Notes: generated by a model from the letters alone, not told the origin. Counted from the first letter of the stretch, positions 8,635 through 18,428 are shown. The stretch: DNA of 64,000 nt from Stutzerimonas stutzeri (GCA_002339675.1 DDKB01000001.1:62001-126000), one strand, 5' to 3'. Numbers and translations are program-made.

Positions 8635-10164
8635 GTGATTCTGCCCTGGCTCATCCTGATTCCCTTCATCGGCGGCCTGCTGTGCTGGTTCGTCGAGCGT
8701 TTCGATAAAAGCATGCCGCGCTGGATCGCCCTGCTGACCATGGTGCTGCTGCTGGGCATCGGCCTCTGGCTGTGGGCCACCGGCGACTTCCAGCTCGCCC
8801 CCGCGCCGGGTAGCGAGGCGAACTGGGCGCTGCAGTTCAAGCACGTCTGGATCGAGCGCTTCGGCATCAACCTGCACCTGGCACTCGATGGCCTGTCGCT
8901 GCTGATGATCGTGCTCACCGGGCTGCTGGGGGTGCTCTCGGTGCTCTGCTCCTGGAAGGAGATTCAACGCCACGTGGGCTTCTTCCACCTCAACCTGATG
9001 TGGATCCTCGGCGGCGTGGTTGGCGTGTTCCTGGCGCTCGACCTGTTCCTGTTCTTCTTCTTCTGGGAAATGATGCTGGTGCCGATGTATTTCCTCATCG
9101 CGCTCTGGGGCCACAGCGGCGAAGGCAAGCGGTCGCGGATCAATGCCGCCACCAAGTTCTTCATCTACACCCAGGCCAGCGGCCTGATCATGCTGGTGGC
9201 GATCCTCGCCCTGGTGCTGGTCAACTACCACTCCAGCGGTGTGCTGACCTTCGACTACGAGCTGCTGCTCAAGGCCCAGCTGCCACCGGGCGTGGAGTTC
9301 CTGCTGATGCTGGGCTTCTTCATCGCCTTCGCGGTGAAGTTCCCCATCGTGCCGTTCCACTCCTGGCTGCCCGACGCCCATGCCCAGGCGCCGACCGCGG
9401 GCTCCGTCGACCTGGCGGGGATTCTGTTGAAGACGGCCGCCTACGGCATGATCCGCTTCGCCCTGCCGCTGTTCCCACACGCCTCGATGGACTTCGCTCC
9501 GGTCGCCATGGGGCTGGGCCTGCTCGGTATCTTCTACGGTGCCCTGCTGTCATTCGCCCAGACCGACATCAAGCGCCTGATCGCCTATTCCAGCGTGTCG
9601 CACATGGGCTTCGTGCTGATCGGAATCTATTCCGGCAGCTCGCTCGCATTGCAGGGCGCGGTGGTGCTCATGATCGCCCATGGCCTGTCGGCTGCGGCGC
9701 TGTTCATCCTAAGCGGCCAACTCTATGAGCGCCTGCATACCCGGGACATGCGCGAGATGGGTGGACTGTGGTCGCGCCTGCCCTGGTTGCCGCCACTGAG
9801 CCTGTTCTTTGCCGCCGCGTCACTGGGCCTGCCCGGCACTGGCAACTTCATTGGAGAATTCGTGGTGCTGTTCGGCAGCTTCGCCAGCTCGCCCTGGGTC
9901 GTGGTGATCGCCACCTTCGGCCTGGTGCTGTCGTCCGTTTACTCGCTGGCAATGATCCACCGGGCTTACTTCGGCCCGACCAGTGCTGAAGGGATGCTGC
10001 AGGGCCTGGACGGGCGCGAGGTATCCATGGTGCTGCTGCTGGCGCTGCTGCTGGTCTTGCTCGGCGTCTTCCCGCAGCAGGTGTTCGATACCTCGCAGGC
10101 GACTGTCAGCGGCGTGCAGCAATGGCTCGCCGTCACCCTCTCCCCCACCGTTTCGGCCCGGTAG
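8635..10164 (+). CDS. nuoM: NADH-quinone oxidoreductase subunit M (antiporter-like)
   Basis: 509-residue antiporter-like membrane subunit with the conserved FFFFWEMMLVPMYFLIALWG and PFHSWLPDAHAQAPTAGSV segments and QTDIKRLIAYSSVSHMGF. The frame is open back into nuoL, but I chose the GTG at 8635. It has AAGGA 9 bases upstream, it follows the nuoL stop, and the resulting length equals that of E. coli NuoM. Confidence 0.97.
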   Translation: MILPWLILIPFIGGLLCWFVERFDKSMPRWIALLTMVLLLGIGLWLWATGDFQLAPAPGSEANWALQFKHVWIERFGINLHLALDGLSLLMIVLTGLLGVLSVLCSWKEIQRHVGFFHLNLMWILGGVVGVFLALDLFLFFFFWEMMLVPMYFLIALWGHSGEGKRSRINAATKFFIYTQASGLIMLVAILALVLVNYHSSGVLTFDYELLLKAQLPPGVEFLLMLGFFIAFAVKFPIVPFHSWLPDAHAQAPTAGSVDLAGILLKTAAYGMIRFALPLFPHASMDFAPVAMGLGLLGIFYGALLSFAQTDIKRLIAYSSVSHMGFVLIGIYSGSSLALQGAVVLMIAHGLSAAALFILSGQLYERLHTRDMREMGGLWSRLPWLPPLSLFFAAASLGLPGTGNFIGEFVVLFGSFASSPWVVVIATFGLVLSSVYSLAMIHRAYFGPTSAEGMLQGLDGREVSMVLLLALLLVLLGVFPQQVFDTSQATVSGVQQWLAVTLSPTVSAR

Positions 10165-10172
10165 TTCTGATC

Positions 10173-11642
10173 ATGCCATTCACCTCGAACTCGCTCATCG
10201 CCCTGCTGCCCCTGTTGCTCACCGGAGCCACCGCGGTGGCGGTGATGCTGACCATCGCCTGGCGCCGCCACTATGGGCTGACCTTCCTGGTCACCTCGGC
10301 CGGCCTGACCCTGGCGCTGCTGTCCATCGTCCCGGCGCTGCAGGTGGCACCACTGACTGTCACACCCATGCTGCGCCTGGACGCCTTCGCCTATTTCTAC
10401 AGCGCGCTGGTGCTCGTCGCGACCCTAGCCTGCGTGACGCTGGCGCATGCCTACCTCGGCGAGCAGGACGACGCCCACGGCTTCCCGGGCAACCGTGAAG
10501 AGCTGCTGCTGCTGATGTCACTGTCGGCGGCCGGCGGCTTGGTGCTGGTCAGCGCGCAGCACCTGGCCGGGCTGTTCATCGGTCTGGAGCTGCTCTCGGT
10601 CCCTGTCTACGGGCTGGTGGCCTATGCCTTTTTCAACCAGCGCTCGCTCGAGGCCGGCCTCAAGTACATGGTGCTCTCCGGTGCCGGGAGCGCCTTCGTT
10701 CTGTTCGGCATGGCCCTGCTATACGCCGAGTCGGGCAGCCTGAGCTTTGCCGGGATCGGCGCCAGCCTGGCCGCCGAAGGCTCGTCCGTGCTGGTGCAGG
10801 CCGGCATCGGGCTGTTGCTGGTCGGGTTGGGCTTCAAGCTGTCGCTCGCGCCCTTCCACCTGTGGACACCGGACGTCTACGAGGGCGCCCCGGCACCGGT
10901 CGCCGCGTTTCTCGCCACCGTCAGCAAGGTGGCGGTATTCGCTGTTCTGCTGCGCCTGATCGAGATGTCCCCGGCGACCAGCGGTGGCTGGCTGACCGAC
11001 GCGCTGAGCCTGATCGCCATTGCCTCGATCCTGATCGGCAACCTTTCGGCGCTGAATCAGACCAACCTCAAGCGGCTGCTCGGCTACTCCTCCATTGCCC
11101 ACTTCGGCTACCTGCTGGTGGCCCTGACCGCCAGCGACGGCCTCGCGGTGGAAGCCATCGGCGTCTACCTGGTGACCTACCTGCTGACCACCCTCGGCGC
11201 GTTCGGCGTGGTCACGCTGATGTCGAGCCCCTACAAGGGCCGCGATGCCGATGCGCTCTACGAGTACCGCGGGCTGTTCTGGCGGCGTCCGTACCTCACG
11301 GCCGTGCTCACCGTGATGATGCTGTCGCTGGCCGGGATTCCGCTGACCGCCGGCTTCGTCGGCAAGTTCTACGTGATCGCCTCGGGCGTCGAATCGCAAC
11401 TCTGGTGGCTGCTGGGCACGCTGATCGTGGGCAGCGCCGTGGGGCTGTTCTACTACCTGCGCGTGGTGGTGACGCTGTATCTGGTCGAATCCGGCATCCG
11501 CCGCCACGATGCGCCCACCAACTGGGGCCAGCGTGCCGGCGGCATCATGCTGCTGGCCATTGCCCTGCTGGCGTTCTTCCTGGGCGTCTACCCGCAGCCC
11601 CTGCTGGAGCTGGTGCAGCAGGCGGCGGTGGCCGCGCTCTGA
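10173..11642 (+). CDS. nuoN: NADH-quinone oxidoreductase subunit N (antiporter-like)
   Basis: 489-residue antiporter-like subunit and the last gene of the operon. The signature segments LSVPVYGLVAYAF, SLAPFHLWTPDVYEGAPAPV and NQTNLKRLLGYSSIAHFGYLLVAL are intact. The ATG at 10173 gives the MPFTSNSLIALLP start just after the nuoM stop; no strong ribosome-binding site is visible. A perfect hairpin follows about 115 bases after the stop. Confidence 0.97.
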   Translation: MPFTSNSLIALLPLLLTGATAVAVMLTIAWRRHYGLTFLVTSAGLTLALLSIVPALQVAPLTVTPMLRLDAFAYFYSALVLVATLACVTLAHAYLGEQDDAHGFPGNREELLLLMSLSAAGGLVLVSAQHLAGLFIGLELLSVPVYGLVAYAFFNQRSLEAGLKYMVLSGAGSAFVLFGMALLYAESGSLSFAGIGASLAAEGSSVLVQAGIGLLLVGLGFKLSLAPFHLWTPDVYEGAPAPVAAFLATVSKVAVFAVLLRLIEMSPATSGGWLTDALSLIAIASILIGNLSALNQTNLKRLLGYSSIAHFGYLLVALTASDGLAVEAIGVYLVTYLLTTLGAFGVVTLMSSPYKGRDADALYEYRGLFWRRPYLTAVLTVMMLSLAGIPLTAGFVGKFYVIASGVESQLWWLLGTLIVGSAVGLFYYLRVVVTLYLVESGIRRHDAPTNWGQRAGGIMLLAIALLAFFLGVYPQPLLELVQQAAVAAL

Positions 11643-11756
11643 GCCGCGGCGCCCGCCCCGGCAAACCGGCCGGGACGGTGGCGCCACCCGCGATGTCACC
11701 CCCGCCCCGCGGCAGTCTGACTGACTGACCCACGCCCTGCTCGCCCAATGCGGCAC

Positions 11757-11786
11757 AAAAAAAACCGCGGCAGGGCCGCGGTTTTG
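11757..11786. terminator. Bidirectional terminator between nuoN and the MMPL gene
   Basis: A perfect 11-bp stem AAAACCGCGGC (11761-11771) / GCCGCGGTTTT (11775-11785) with an AGG loop has A-runs on one side and T-runs on the other. It can serve the nuo operon (plus) and the converging MMPL operon (minus). Confidence 0.92.
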
Positions 11787-11802
11787 TTACCTCTTCACTC
11801 CC

Positions 11803-14157
11803 TCACGCCTGCTGGCGCAGCTTCTCCGGTTTGATCAGGAACCGCGCCAGTGCCGGCAACAGCCAGATCGCGCCGACCATGTTCCAGAGGAACATGAAGG
11901 TCAGCATCAGGCCCATGTCGGCCTGGAACTTGATCGCCGAGAACACCCAGGTGAAGACGCCGATCGCCAGGCAGATGCCGGTGAACACGACGGCCTTGCC
12001 AGTGGACTTGAGGGTCTCGTAGTAGGCGTCCTGCAGCGTCATGCCCTGGCGCAGGTAGGTCTCCAGCCGGCTGTAGATGTAGATGCCGTAATCCACGCCG
12101 ATGCCCACGCCGAGAGCGATCACCGGCAAGGTCGCGACCTTCACGCCAATTCCCATGAAGGCCATTAGCGCGTTGCCGAGGATCGACGTCAGCACCAGCG
12201 GCAGGATCACGCACAGGGTCGCCGCGATGGAGCGGAAGGTCAGCAGGCACATGAAGCTGACCGCCAAGTAGACCGCGATCAGCATCGTGGTTTCCGAAGC
12301 GGCGATGACTTCATTGGTCGCCGCTTCGATGCCGGCGTTGCCCGCCGCGAGGACGAATTCCAGGCCTTCGCGGTTGTTCTCCTCAGCGAACTCACGCGCC
12401 GCCGAGACGACGTGGTCCAGGGTTTCAGCCTTGTGGTCGTTGAGGAACACCAGCACCGGGGCCAGCGAGCAGTCGCCGTTGTACATGCCTTCGGCACGGG
12501 CGATGGAGCTGTTGAGCACGAACTGGTTACGCGACAGCGTTTCCCACTTCAGGCTGCCCTCGTTCATGCCCTTGATGCTCTGCCGCGCGACGGTGACCAT
12601 GGACACCGCCGACTGCACGCCTTCGGTGTTTTCCATCTTCCACATCAGCTCATCCATGGCGGCCAGCGTGTCGTAGTGCGCGCAACCTTCGGGCGCGGTC
12701 TTGACCATCACCACCAGCACGTCGGAGCTGGTCGAGTAGTTGCGGATGACAAAGTCGTTGTCCAGGTTGTAGCGCGAATCGGGGTGCAGCTCCGGCGCCC
12801 CCTGGTCGAGGTCGCCGATCTTCAGGTTCTGGCCGTACCAGAGGCCGCCGAGGACTGCGAGCAAAGCGATGACCACCGACACCGAGGCCACGGTCGGGCT
12901 AGCGAAGTTGGACAGTGCGCGCCAGAACGGGTGGTTGCGCGCCGCCTCTTCACGCGCCTGCTTGACGGCGCGCTGGCTGATGCCAAGGTAGGAAATCGCC
13001 ACCGGTAGCAGGATCAGGTTGGTCAGGATGATCACCGCCACGCCCAGCGAGGCACCGATGGCCAGTTCGCGGATCACGCCGATGTCGATCAGCAGGAGCG
13101 TGACGAAGCCGACCGCGTCCGAGGCCAGGGCCACCATGCCGGGGATGAACAGCTGGCGGAACGCCAGGCGCGCGGCCGACAGCGGGTCGTTGGTTTCCCC
13201 CGACGCCATGGCGATGCCGTTGATCTTCTGCACGCCGTGAGAGATGCCGATGGCAAATACCAGGAAGGGCACCAGCATTGAGTACGGGTCGAGACCGAAG
13301 CCCAGCGTGTGCAGCAGGCCGAGCTGCCAGACCACTGCAATCAGCGTGGTGACCACCACCGCGACCGTGCTCTTGATGCAGCGGGTGAACCACAGCAGCA
13401 ACGCCAGGGTGATGCCGATGGCGACAAAGAAGAACAGCGCCACGCCGACCAGCCCGTCGATCAGGTCGCCCACCTTCTTGGCGAAGCCGATGATGTGGAT
13501 CTCGACGTTGGGATTCTGCGCTTCGTACTTGTCGCGGATCTTCTCTTCCAGCTCGTGGGAGAACTTCTGGTAGTCCAGCTTGATCTGCCTGCTGCGGTCA
13601 TCCGGATCGGAATAGGACTCCATCAGCGGCACGTCGATGATGCTGGACTTGAAGTCGTTGGCCACCAGGCGGCCGATCTGGCCTGACTTGAGGATGTTGC
13701 TGCGCAGGTCGTCGAGGCTTTCCGGCGAACCGTCGTAGGTCTGCGGGATCACCTCGCCACCGGCGAAGCCCTGCTCGGTGACCTCGGTCCAGCGCACGCT
13801 GGGACTCCACAGCGACTTCATGTTCGAACGGTCGACGCCCTGGATGTAGAAGACCTCGTCGTGGATCTGCCGCAGCGTCTCCATGTAAGGCTTTGAGAAG
13901 ATGTCACCATCCTTGGCCGCCACGGAGATACGCACCGTGTTACCCAGGTTGGCAAGGTCATCCCGGTGCTCGAGCATGTTCTGGATATAGGGATGACCCA
14001 GCGGAATCATCTTCTCGAAGCTGGTCGACGGGCGGACCTGGGCAGCCTGGTAGAAGAGGAACACGCTGATCAGCAGGCAGATGAGGATCACCGCCGGCCG
14101 GTTGTTGAAGATCAGGCGCTCCAGAAAGGACGCCGGCTTTTGCTGGTGCTTGGACAT
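11803..14157 (-). CDS. MMPL/RND-superfamily transporter
   Basis: 784-residue inner-membrane protein with the RND layout. One N-terminal helix (about residues 28-45) is followed by a large periplasmic loop, a block of five to six helices (about 230-380), a second single helix near 415-435, another large loop, and a final helix block (about 620-775). This is the size of MMPL/SSD-type exporters (about 780-880), not of tripartite AcrB-type pumps (about 1040), and no membrane-fusion partner is adjacent. The gene begins 12 bases after the YCF48-like gene, so the two form an operon. Such pairs occur with lipid- or hydrophobic-substrate loci in related bacteria; the substrate here is unknown. Confidence 0.85.
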   Translation of the reverse strand: MSKHQQKPASFLERLIFNNRPAVILICLLISVFLFYQAAQVRPSTSFEKMIPLGHPYIQNMLEHRDDLANLGNTVRISVAAKDGDIFSKPYMETLRQIHDEVFYIQGVDRSNMKSLWSPSVRWTEVTEQGFAGGEVIPQTYDGSPESLDDLRSNILKSGQIGRLVANDFKSSIIDVPLMESYSDPDDRSRQIKLDYQKFSHELEEKIRDKYEAQNPNVEIHIIGFAKKVGDLIDGLVGVALFFFVAIGITLALLLWFTRCIKSTVAVVVTTLIAVVWQLGLLHTLGFGLDPYSMLVPFLVFAIGISHGVQKINGIAMASGETNDPLSAARLAFRQLFIPGMVALASDAVGFVTLLLIDIGVIRELAIGASLGVAVIILTNLILLPVAISYLGISQRAVKQAREEAARNHPFWRALSNFASPTVASVSVVIALLAVLGGLWYGQNLKIGDLDQGAPELHPDSRYNLDNDFVIRNYSTSSDVLVVMVKTAPEGCAHYDTLAAMDELMWKMENTEGVQSAVSMVTVARQSIKGMNEGSLKWETLSRNQFVLNSSIARAEGMYNGDCSLAPVLVFLNDHKAETLDHVVSAAREFAEENNREGLEFVLAAGNAGIEAATNEVIAASETTMLIAVYLAVSFMCLLTFRSIAATLCVILPLVLTSILGNALMAFMGIGVKVATLPVIALGVGIGVDYGIYIYSRLETYLRQGMTLQDAYYETLKSTGKAVVFTGICLAIGVFTWVFSAIKFQADMGLMLTFMFLWNMVGAIWLLPALARFLIKPEKLRQQA

Positions 14158-14169
14158 GGTGGCTCCGGC

Positions 14170-15261
14170 TTATTGTTGTTGTGCGGGCAGGTTGGCGCCT
14201 TCGGGCGATACGACCCGGACGCCGCTCTGGCCAACGAGGACCAGCTTGCCGTCCGGGTTGGCGACGACGCCGGACAGGGAGCGCCGATCGGGCCGGCTGA
14301 ACAGTTTGAAGGTCTGACCCTGATCATCGCTGCTGAGCACAGTGCCACCGTGCCCGACCACGACGATCCGCCCGTCCGGCAGCAGGTTGCCGTCGGCCAG
14401 GCCGGATTCGATGGGGTAGCCATCGTCGAGCAGTTCGATGGCCTGCCAGCTGTCGCCGAAGTCCGCGGAGCGGAACAGATGGCCGCGCAGACCGAAGGCC
14501 ACCACGACACCGGGCGCTCCCCCACCAACGACGCCGAAGAACGAGCCCTGGTACGGCGACTCGACGCGCTCCCAGGTCGCGCCCTCGTCGGCGGAACGGA
14601 ACATACCGCCCATCTCGCCAACGATGAACAGGCCGGAGCCGGGAACTTCCGCGATGGCATTGAGGTGGGTGCCGTCCTCGTTGTCGAGGCGGTCGGCGAC
14701 GTCTTCCCAGTGCTGGCCGCCGTCGGTGGTTTCCAGCAGCACCCCGTAGGCGCCGGTAGCGAATCCGTGCTGGGCGTTGGCGAACCAGACGTCAAGCAGC
14801 GGCACCTCGCCTTCGCGGTTCTCGTACTGCCGCGTCCAGGTCTGGCCGCCATCCTCGGTCCCGAGGATCAGTGCGTCGTGGCCCACGGCCCAGCCGTGCT
14901 GCTCGTCCGAGAAGGACACCGCGGTGAGCAACTGGCGCGTCGGCACCTTGGCCTGGGTCCAGCTGGCCCCGGCATCGTCGGAATAGAGAATGTGCCCGCG
15001 ATCACCGACCGCGACCAATCGCTTGCCGGCGTGGGCAATATCGAGCAACAGGGTGGAAGCCGCCTTTTGTGATTCGATCGCGTAGCGGATGCCCGGCTCG
15101 TTCGCCTGGGCATAGGCCGGCACCTGAGCGAGCAGCAGCATGGCGAGGACACTGCAGAGCGAGAGCGTTCTGGACGATGGCGATAGACTGCGGAACTGCG
15201 GCGTGCGGAATGTTTTTTCCGCGCGGCCAACCGGTGTGCGCCACATGACGGGCTCACTCAT
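14170..15261 (-). CDS. YCF48/BNR-repeat exported beta-propeller protein
   Basis: 363-residue predicted exported protein. A hydrophobic signal segment (LSLCSVLAMLLLAQVPAYAQA) lies near residues 33-53. It is followed by repeated units of the form W-x-x-x-x-S-x-D-x-G-x-x-W (for example LYSDDAGASWTQAKV and MFRSADEGATWERVESPY), the pattern of BNR/photosystem II assembly factor-like propellers. I chose the ATG at 15261 rather than an upstream in-frame start because an AGGGGGT ribosome-binding site precedes it. First gene of the two-gene operon with the MMPL transporter; a periplasmic accessory role is inference. Confidence 0.85.
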   Translation of the reverse strand: MSEPVMWRTPVGRAEKTFRTPQFRSLSPSSRTLSLCSVLAMLLLAQVPAYAQANEPGIRYAIESQKAASTLLLDIAHAGKRLVAVGDRGHILYSDDAGASWTQAKVPTRQLLTAVSFSDEQHGWAVGHDALILGTEDGGQTWTRQYENREGEVPLLDVWFANAQHGFATGAYGVLLETTDGGQHWEDVADRLDNEDGTHLNAIAEVPGSGLFIVGEMGGMFRSADEGATWERVESPYQGSFFGVVGGGAPGVVVAFGLRGHLFRSADFGDSWQAIELLDDGYPIESGLADGNLLPDGRIVVVGHGGTVLSSDDQGQTFKLFSRPDRRSLSGVVANPDGKLVLVGQSGVRVVSPEGANLPAQQQ

Positions 15262-15473
15262 ACATACCCCCTTTATTCTTATTAGGCAGGGCCTGCGTAT
15301 GGAGACAGGCGGGGCCATGCTATCGGGCTTTCGAAAGCGCCGGCAATTGCCTGGACGTTATGTTTTGTTAAACCGGGCTGATTGATGTTGCCTGATAGGT
15401 GAGCCTTATGGCATGCGGCCTGCAGAGCATTGAGGTATCACTTGGAGGCGCGGGCGAAGCAGCCTGTCAGAAC

Positions 15474-15503
15474 GAAAAAATCCCGCGCCGGGGCGCGGGA
15501 TTT
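15474..15503 (-). terminator. Terminator of pepN
   Basis: The stem TCCCGCGCC/GGCGCGGGA (15481-15489 with 15492-15500), extended by A/T pairs, is followed on the minus strand by TTTTTTCG. It lies about 38 bases beyond the pepN stop. The rest of the 15262-15473 spacer up to the YCF48-like gene shows no other feature I can support. Confidence 0.88.
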
Positions 15504-15541
15504 CGGGTGGGTTACAGCCGTGTCGCGAGCAGCGGTATGCC

Positions 15542-18202
15542 TCAGGCGAGGCTCTTGCTGACCACCTCGTAGACGTCGCTGGAGAGCTCGCCGGATGCCA
15601 GAATCCGCTCCAATTCGATCTTCATTAGCTCTTGGCGGCTGGCGTCGTATTTGCGCCAGCGGGTCAGTGGCGCCAGCAGGCGCGAGGCGATCTGCGGGTT
15701 GAGCCCGTTCACCACGATGACCTGGTCGGCCAGGAAGCGGTAGCCCGCGCCGTCGGCCCGGTGGAAGTTGACCAGGTTCTGGTTGGCGAAGGCACCGATC
15801 AGCGCACGTACCTTGTTCGGGTTCTTCAGGGTGAACGCCGGATGCTGCATCAGCTGCTGGACCCGCTCCAGGCCACCCAGCTGGGTGTTGCCGGCCTGCA
15901 CGCTGAACCACTGGTCCATCACCAGTGGGTTGTCCTTGAAGTGATCGGCAAAGGCTTCCAGCGCCTTGTCGCGCTCGGCAGCGAAGTCGGAATTGACCAG
16001 CACCGCCAATGCGGTCAGACGCTCGGTCATGTTGTCGGCCTGCTCGAACTGCTCGACGCAGGCGGCCACCGCTTCGGGCTTGCCGCTGAGCATCAGGTAG
16101 GACAGCGAAATATTCTGCAGCGCACGGCGGGCGAAATGGCCCGCCTCGGCCACGTAGGGCGTCTGCCGCGACAGCTCGCGGTTGGTCTGGTAGCGCGCCC
16201 AGAGCAGATCGAACAGCGCGCTGGTGATGCTCTGGCGGGCAAAGTCACGCGCGACGTGGATCGCATCCACGTCTGCCACATCGCTGATCTCGGTGAGGTA
16301 GGCCTCGCTCGGCAGCGACAGCATCTCGGCGACCATCGCCTGATCGAGGCTTTCATCCTCGAGCAGGGTACGCAGCGCCGCGACCAGGCGCTGGTCGAGC
16401 TGCAACGCTTCGCCGCGCTGGTGCTGGCCGATCAGCTCCTGCAGCACCTGCACCGACAACTGCTGACCCGCTTCCCAGCGGTTGAAGCCATCGGAATCGT
16501 GCTGCATGAGGAACATCAGCTGATCGCGGCTGTAGGGGAAATCCAGCTTTACCGGTGCGGAGAAGCCGCGCAGCAACGACGGCAGCGGCTGCTCGGGGAC
16601 GTCGACAAAGGTGAAGGTCTGTTCGGACTGGTCCACCGCCAGCACGCGGGTGGTCCCGACCGCGGCGTCCTCGCCCTGCAGGCGCAGTGAGATCTCGTTG
16701 CCCTGCCCGTCCAACAGGCCCAGCGACACCGGGATCACGAACGGCTGCTTCTCGCTCTGTCCCGGTGTGGCCGGGCAGCTCTGGCGGAACGTCAGGCGGT
16801 AAATTTTTGCAGCAGCGTCGTACTGCTCGCTGACGGCCAGGCGCGGCGTGCCGGCCTGGCTGTACCAGCGTTTGAACTGGCTGAGGTCGGCGCCGTTGGC
16901 GTCTTCCATGGCCTTGACGAAATCGTCCACGGTCACGGCCTGGCCGTCATGCCGTTCGAAGTACAGATCGCTGCCCTTGCGGAAGCCCGCTTCACCCATC
17001 AGCGTCTGGATCATGCGCACCACTTCGGCGCCCTTCTCATACACGGTCAGGGTGTAGAAGTTGGAGATTTCGATGAAGGATTCCGGACGCACCGAATGCG
17101 CCATCGGTCCGGCGTCCTCGGCGAACTGGTGGGTGCGCAGGTAGGACACGTCCTCGACGCGCTTGACGGTCGGCGAGTTCATGTCGGCGCTGAACTGCGA
17201 GTCGCGAAAGACGGTGAAGCCTTCCTTGAGCGACAGCTGGAACCAGTCGCGGCAGGTCACGCGGTTGCCCGACCAGTTGTGAAAATACTCATGGGCGACA
17301 ATGGCCTCGACGCGCTGGTGGGAGGCATCGGTGGCGGTTTCAGCGCGCGCCAGCACGGCGCTGGAGTTAAAGATGTTGAGGCCCTTGTTCTCCATGGCGC
17401 CCATGTTGAAGTCGTTGACCGCGACGATCATGAAGATGTCCAGGTCGTACTCGCGGCCGTAAGCCTCTTCATCCCACTTCATGGACTTCTTCAGGCTGTC
17501 CATCGCGTGCTGGCATTTGTCGACGTTCTCCGGCTCGACGTAGATGCGCAGCGCCACCTCGCGCCCACTCATGGTGGTGAAGCTGTCTTCGATGGCCCAG
17601 AGGTCGCCCGCCACCAGAGCGAACAGGTAGGCCGGCTTCTTGAACGGATCTTCCCAGGTCGCCCAATGCCGACCATTGTCCTCGCTGCCGCTGGCAATCG
17701 GATTGCCGTTGGAGAGCAGCACCGGATAGGCCTTCTGTTCGGCGCTCACGGTGGTGGTGAATTTGCTCATCACGTCCGGGCGGTCGAGGTAATAGGTGAT
17801 CTTGCGGAAGCCCTCGGCCTCGCACTGGGTACAGAACATGCTGCCGGACTTGTAGAGCCCTTCCAGCGCAGTGTTGGTTTCCGGATGGATCACCACCGAG
17901 GTGTCGATGACGAAGGCGTCGCTGTCCGGCTGCAGCGTCAGGCAGTCTTCGCTGATCTGGTAATCGCCCAGGCCCAGCTCGCGGTCATTCAGCGCGATGG
18001 ACAGCAGCTCGAGCTGCTGGCCGTGCAGCTCCAGCGGCGGCAGCTTGCCGGCCGGACGTTCGGGATTGCGGCGCATCACCAGCTGGGCGTGCACCTGGGT
18101 GCGGTCCTCGTACAGCTCGAAGGTCAGGTGGGTTTCATCGATCAGGTAGTCCGGAACCTGGTAATCCTTGAGATGAATGACTTTCGGTTGTTCGGTACGC
18201 AT
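15542..18202 (-). CDS. pepN: Aminopeptidase N (M1 zinc metallopeptidase)
   Basis: 886-residue cytosolic aminopeptidase that removes N-terminal residues from peptides. The zinc site HEYFHNWSGN lies near residue 300, with the downstream conserved Glu in SLKEGFTVFRD. The exopeptidase motif GAMENKG is near residue 268. The length fits gammaproteobacterial PepN (about 870-885). The start MRTEQPKVIHLKDY is the family one, preceded by a purine-rich GAGGTTTCC. Its upstream spacer carries several short repeats, and a hairpin terminator follows. Confidence 0.97.
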   Translation of the reverse strand: MRTEQPKVIHLKDYQVPDYLIDETHLTFELYEDRTQVHAQLVMRRNPERPAGKLPPLELHGQQLELLSIALNDRELGLGDYQISEDCLTLQPDSDAFVIDTSVVIHPETNTALEGLYKSGSMFCTQCEAEGFRKITYYLDRPDVMSKFTTTVSAEQKAYPVLLSNGNPIASGSEDNGRHWATWEDPFKKPAYLFALVAGDLWAIEDSFTTMSGREVALRIYVEPENVDKCQHAMDSLKKSMKWDEEAYGREYDLDIFMIVAVNDFNMGAMENKGLNIFNSSAVLARAETATDASHQRVEAIVAHEYFHNWSGNRVTCRDWFQLSLKEGFTVFRDSQFSADMNSPTVKRVEDVSYLRTHQFAEDAGPMAHSVRPESFIEISNFYTLTVYEKGAEVVRMIQTLMGEAGFRKGSDLYFERHDGQAVTVDDFVKAMEDANGADLSQFKRWYSQAGTPRLAVSEQYDAAAKIYRLTFRQSCPATPGQSEKQPFVIPVSLGLLDGQGNEISLRLQGEDAAVGTTRVLAVDQSEQTFTFVDVPEQPLPSLLRGFSAPVKLDFPYSRDQLMFLMQHDSDGFNRWEAGQQLSVQVLQELIGQHQRGEALQLDQRLVAALRTLLEDESLDQAMVAEMLSLPSEAYLTEISDVADVDAIHVARDFARQSITSALFDLLWARYQTNRELSRQTPYVAEAGHFARRALQNISLSYLMLSGKPEAVAACVEQFEQADNMTERLTALAVLVNSDFAAERDKALEAFADHFKDNPLVMDQWFSVQAGNTQLGGLERVQQLMQHPAFTLKNPNKVRALIGAFANQNLVNFHRADGAGYRFLADQVIVVNGLNPQIASRLLAPLTRWRKYDASRQELMKIELERILASGELSSDVYEVVSKSLA

Positions 18203-18219
18203 GGAAACCTCGTCGGCTG

Positions 18220-18243
18220 AGCTTCAAGCGGCAAGCTTCAAGC
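18220..18243. repeat. Short direct repeat upstream of pepN
   Basis: AGCTTCAAGC occurs at 18220-18229 and again at 18234-18243, separated by four bases. Each unit is a near palindrome. It lies just before the pepN start on the coding strand. Confidence 0.6.
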
Positions 18244-18321
18244 AGGAATATGGCGATGGATGACCAGCCCGCATGACGGGCTGCAGATGGGTTCGAGCTT
18301 AGCGTCTGTCGCGGCGGACTT

Positions 18322-18354
18322 GTAGCGTGGAAAACGGCGAAGCCGTTTCTACGC
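18322..18354. repeat. REP-like palindrome, copy A
   Basis: GTAGCGTGGAAAACGGC...GCCGTTTCTACGC forms an imperfect stem-loop with GCGAAGC-type centre. It is one of two palindromes in the 222-base spacer between pepN and the DUF2797 gene. Confidence 0.6.
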
Positions 18355-18398
18355 GATTGCTCTGGCCGCCCGACTTGAGCCTCAGGACGGGGCCAATC

Positions 18399-18428
18399 GG
18401 TGGATAAGCGAAGCGTTATCCACCCTAC
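18399..18428. repeat. REP-like palindrome, copy B, overlapping the DUF2797 stop codon
   Basis: GGTGGATAAGCG.AGCGTTATCCACC, followed by CTAC, is an almost perfect palindrome with GGTGGAT/ATCCACC ends. The same ends recur at 55517-55585. The CTA at 18425-18427 is the complement of the TAG stop of the DUF2797 gene, so the element supplies the end of that gene. Confidence 0.7.
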
